Below, in pieces: positions 6,908-9,374 of a stretch of DNA of 9,374 bases. Within the stretch, counting starts at the first letter, position 1; every line of letters starts with the position of its first letter. This DNA is from Cyclobacteriaceae bacterium. GTDB taxonomy: Bacteria; Bacteroidota; Bacteroidia; Cytophagales; Cyclobacteriaceae. The stretch lies in the NCBI GenBank assembly GCA_030589835.1, contig JAUUZS010000121.1, positions 1 to 9,374 of the forward strand, written 5' to 3'. The position numbers and the translations under genes were made by a program. Under the pieces are notes generated by a model. The model saw only the letters and a program-made list of their open reading frames with translations. It was not told where the DNA came from and did not search any database.

Positions 6908-9374
6908 ATGAAACTACTTTTAAAACTAACAATTGTACTTTTAATATCATCCATACAACTCGTTCAGGGGCAGTTTCTGCACGTCCAGGATAAAAGTATT
7001 TTGGATGGGAATGGCAATGAGGTGATCCTCCGGGGAATGGGACTTGGAGGATGGATGCTACAAGAAGGCTACATGCTGCAATTGTCTTCTGTTGCCAATC
7101 CTCAATACGAAATCAGGAATCTTTTTGAAGATGCGATGGGTGTGGAGAACACAAATACCTTCTACGATGCATGGCTGGACAATCATTGCACAAGAACAGA
7201 TGTGGACTCTCTGGCATCCTGGGGATTCAATTCCATCAGATTGCCCATGCATTACAACTTATATACTTTATCTATACAGGAAGAACCCGTTGCCGGCGAA
7301 AACACCTGGCTGGAAAAAGGATTTGCCATGACTGACAGCTTGTTGAATTGGTGTGAAGCCAACGAAATCTATTTGATTCTTGACCTACACGCTGCACCTG
7401 GAAGACAGGGGCACGATGCAGCCATATCAGACTACAACACCTCTTTTCCTTCGCTTTGGGAAGATGAAGACAACAAACTAAAGACCATTGCGCTATGGCG
7501 TAAGCTGGCAGAAAGATACGCCAACCATCCCTGGATAGGAGGTTATGACCTGATCAATGAAACAAATTGGGGCTTTGATGACCCAAATGATCTTCACGGT
7601 ATGGGCGAACAAAATAACGTTCCTCTCAGAAAACTTTTAGTGGATATCACCACCGCCATTCGTGAGGTTGACACCAATCACATCATATATATTGAGGGCA
7701 ATAGTTGGGCAAACAATTATAACGGGATATTCCCTCCCTGGGATAATAATATGGTGGCCAGTTTCCATAAATACTGGACTGTAAACGATGTGGAATCCGT
7801 TCAGTGGATGCTGGCTTTCCGAGATGAGTATAATATTCCTCTATGGATGGGGGAATCCGGGGAAAATTCCAATACCTGGTACAAGGAGGCAATTGCATTG
7901 TTCGAGCGCAATAACATTGGCTGGGCCTGGTGGCCAATGAAAAAAGTAGGACTCAACAATGCACTTGAAATTAAGAAAACACAAGGTTATCAAGACCTGA
8001 TTGACTATTGGGAAGGCAATGCAAGCCAGCCCTCACAGGAAGTTGCCTTTGCTTCACTAATGGAGCTGGCAGAAAACACAAAAATCGAAAACTGCATATA
8101 CCACCCCGATGTTGTCGATGCCATGATAAGACAGCCTCACTCCATTGAGGCCATACCGTTTAAAAACCATAATATAAACGATGGTTACAAGTTGTTTTTA
8201 GTGGATTATGACCTGGGAGGAGATCAGGTAGGCTACTCTGATATGGTGGTCGCCAACTACCATGTATCATCCGGATCTTACACAGCTTGGAATTTGGGCT
8301 GGGTTTATCGCAATGACGGAGTAGATATCGAAACCTGCACGGACGATAATACCAATGGTTTTAGTTTGGGATTTACGGAGGCAGGAGAATGGCTTCAGTA
8401 CACCGTCAATGTGGAAACAAGCGGTACTTACGACCTCAACATTCGCGCTGCTTCGAATGGGGATCAGAATAAACTTTCACTTTATGTGAATGATCTTCCA
8501 GTCAGCAAAGATATCGCTATCCCAAATTCAGGAGGGTGGCAAAACTGGCAAACTACCAATGTCACGGACATATATTTATCCCAAGGCAAAAATGTGCTCC
8601 GGCTAAATATTGATCAGGGAGAATATAACCTGAATTATATTGCGTTTAACGGGCCAAGAGCTGCTAACGCCGTTCAACCCAATTTATTAAGCGCAACGGT
8701 TGAGCAAAACAACGCCAGCATGGTGAAATTGGCTTACAATCAGGCATTCAAGCCCATTAGCAGTTTTGATGATTTCACGGTAACGGTAAATGGCATAGCG
8801 GTAGAAATTGACACCGTTCATACCCTGGAAGGACAGGATCAAATTATAGGGGTTGAACTTACGAATCCTTTGATTTATGGCGATTTCGCATACATTTCTT
8901 ATAGTGGATCAATCGTTAAGACCGCCAACGACATAGTTTTAGTTACATTTAGCAATACGCCAATTGAAATAAACCTTTCCAATCCATTGGATAAGAATCG
9001 CATTCCTGGTAAAGTGGAAGCCGAGGACATGAGCCTCAACCAGGGGTTTAGAACTGAAGCATGTTTTGATGAAGGAGGAGGATTGGCCACAGGATGGAGT
9101 GATCCCAACGACTATTTATTGTTTGATATAGATGTCCTGGAGACCGGAACCTATCAAATCACGTACAGACATTCCGGATTGGGAGGCACAGGGATGGCAA
9201 ATGTATACAAAGTAACTGGTGATATTGAAGCGCTGATAGAAACCATGGAATTCAACTCAACCCTGGGATGGCAAAATTGGTCAGATAAGGTTGGCGGGGA
9301 ATTTGATCTCGAAAAAGGGGAAATACAAATAAAAGTTGAAGTGGTCGCAGCCAATTTCAATTTGAATTATCTCA
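6908..9374 (+). CDS. Secreted GH5 glycanase with CBM6, SWM-like and second CBM6 modules, 3' end off window
   Basis: This is a predicted secreted endo-glycanase of glycoside hydrolase family 5. The frame is open from ATG 6908 through 822 codons to the window edge. A signal peptide (MKLLLKLTIVLLISS, cut near VQGQ) precedes the catalytic domain (about 24-370). GH5 landmarks in order are LRGMGLGGWM (from Arg42), IRLPMHY (Arg111, His115), LILDLHAAPG (His161), LINETN with acid/base Glu218, SFHKYW (His287, Tyr289) and LWMGESGEN with nucleophile Glu316. A CBM6-like module follows (about 411-583: FTEAGEWLQYTVNVETSGTY, GGWQNWQT, YNLNYIAF). Next come an SWM-type beta domain (about 588-690: FTVTVNGIAVEI) and a second CBM6-like module from 699 (IPGKVEAEDM, GWSDPNDYLLFDI, GWQNWSD, FNLNYL), cut by the edge. 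A T9SS tail is expected beyond it. CBM6 plus neighbouring GH16 points to a beta-1,3- or beta-1,6-linked glucan, but the GH5 subfamily is not settled. Confidence 0.92.
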   Translation, partial: MKLLLKLTIVLLISSIQLVQGQFLHVQDKSILDGNGNEVILRGMGLGGWMLQEGYMLQLSSVANPQYEIRNLFEDAMGVENTNTFYDAWLDNHCTRTDVDSLASWGFNSIRLPMHYNLYTLSIQEEPVAGENTWLEKGFAMTDSLLNWCEANEIYLILDLHAAPGRQGHDAAISDYNTSFPSLWEDEDNKLKTIALWRKLAERYANHPWIGGYDLINETNWGFDDPNDLHGMGEQNNVPLRKLLVDITTAIREVDTNHIIYIEGNSWANNYNGIFPPWDNNMVASFHKYWTVNDVESVQWMLAFRDEYNIPLWMGESGENSNTWYKEAIALFERNNIGWAWWPMKKVGLNNALEIKKTQGYQDLIDYWEGNASQPSQEVAFASLMELAENTKIENCIYHPDVVDAMIRQPHSIEAIPFKNHNINDGYKLFLVDYDLGGDQVGYSDMVVANYHVSSGSYTAWNLGWVYRNDGVDIETCTDDNTNGFSLGFTEAGEWLQYTVNVETSGTYDLNIRAASNGDQNKLSLYVNDLPVSKDIAIPNSGGWQNWQTTNVTDIYLSQGKNVLRLNIDQGEYNLNYIAFNGPRAANAVQPNLLSATVEQNNASMVKLAYNQAFKPISSFDDFTVTVNGIAVEIDTVHTLEGQDQIIGVELTNPLIYGDFAYISYSGSIVKTANDIVLVTFSNTPIEINLSNPLDKNRIPGKVEAEDMSLNQGFRTEACFDEGGGLATGWSDPNDYLLFDIDVLETGTYQITYRHSGLGGTGMANVYKVTGDIEALIETMEFNSTLGWQNWSDKVGGEFDLEKGEIQIKVEVVAANFNLNYL

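Noticed and set aside
7683..7937. 84-codon minus-strand open frame within the GH5 gene
   Set aside because: It is antisense to the GH5 catalytic core, which is firmly supported; the product looks like a reverse-frame artefact.
1..9374. CRISPR arrays, tRNA or rRNA genes
   Set aside because: No regularly spaced long repeats, cloverleaf or rRNA-like stretches were seen on either strand.

Overview
The window looks like accessory chromosome from a Bacteroidota (Bacteroidetes) bacterium. The markers are a triple-tyrosine (Y_Y_Y) sensor/regulator of a type typical of this phylum, a PKD-domain lipoprotein with an acidic surface-export-like stretch after the lipid-modified cysteine, and a secreted glycanase with a type IX secretion (T9SS) C-terminal sorting domain. 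The content fits part of a glycan-utilisation locus for a beta-glucan, most likely a laminarin-type beta-1,3-glucan. That substrate is inferred from the GH16 laminarinase-type enzyme, a GH5 enzyme with two CBM6-like modules and the PKD lipoprotein. No SusC/SusD pair is present in the window.

Layout. Positions 1-2762 on the minus strand hold a membrane-spanning one-component regulator (periplasmic beta-propeller, Y_Y_Y, one membrane helix, coiled coil). The window edge cuts it just before the expected LuxR-type helix-turn-helix. It carries a single in-frame TGA at 2040-2042, with homologous-looking sequence continuing in the same frame on both sides. Positions 2763-3081 form the divergent intergenic region, with four TGATGT boxes spaced 11, 22 and 11 bp apart and a leader hairpin. 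Positions 3082-4494 encode a PKD surface lipoprotein, a probable glycan-binding protein. Positions 4495-4802 hold a strong terminator, a short palindromic MITE-like element, and a second terminator-like hairpin whose T-run ends 10 bp before the next start codon. Positions 4803-6845 encode a multidomain GH16 endo-glucanase exported by T9SS. From 6908 to the right edge runs a GH5 glycanase with CBM6, an SWM-like domain and a second CBM6 (incomplete).

How the genes may work together (inference): the regulator would sense a released oligosaccharide in the periplasm and act on the divergent promoter region. The lipoprotein would hold the polysaccharide at the cell surface, and GH16 and GH5 would cut it outside the cell. 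The nonsense codon in the regulator, the MITE-like insertion and the two terminators suggest a locus that has been rearranged or partly decoupled, or one controlled by readthrough and attenuation. All coordinates and frames were read by hand and no database search was possible.
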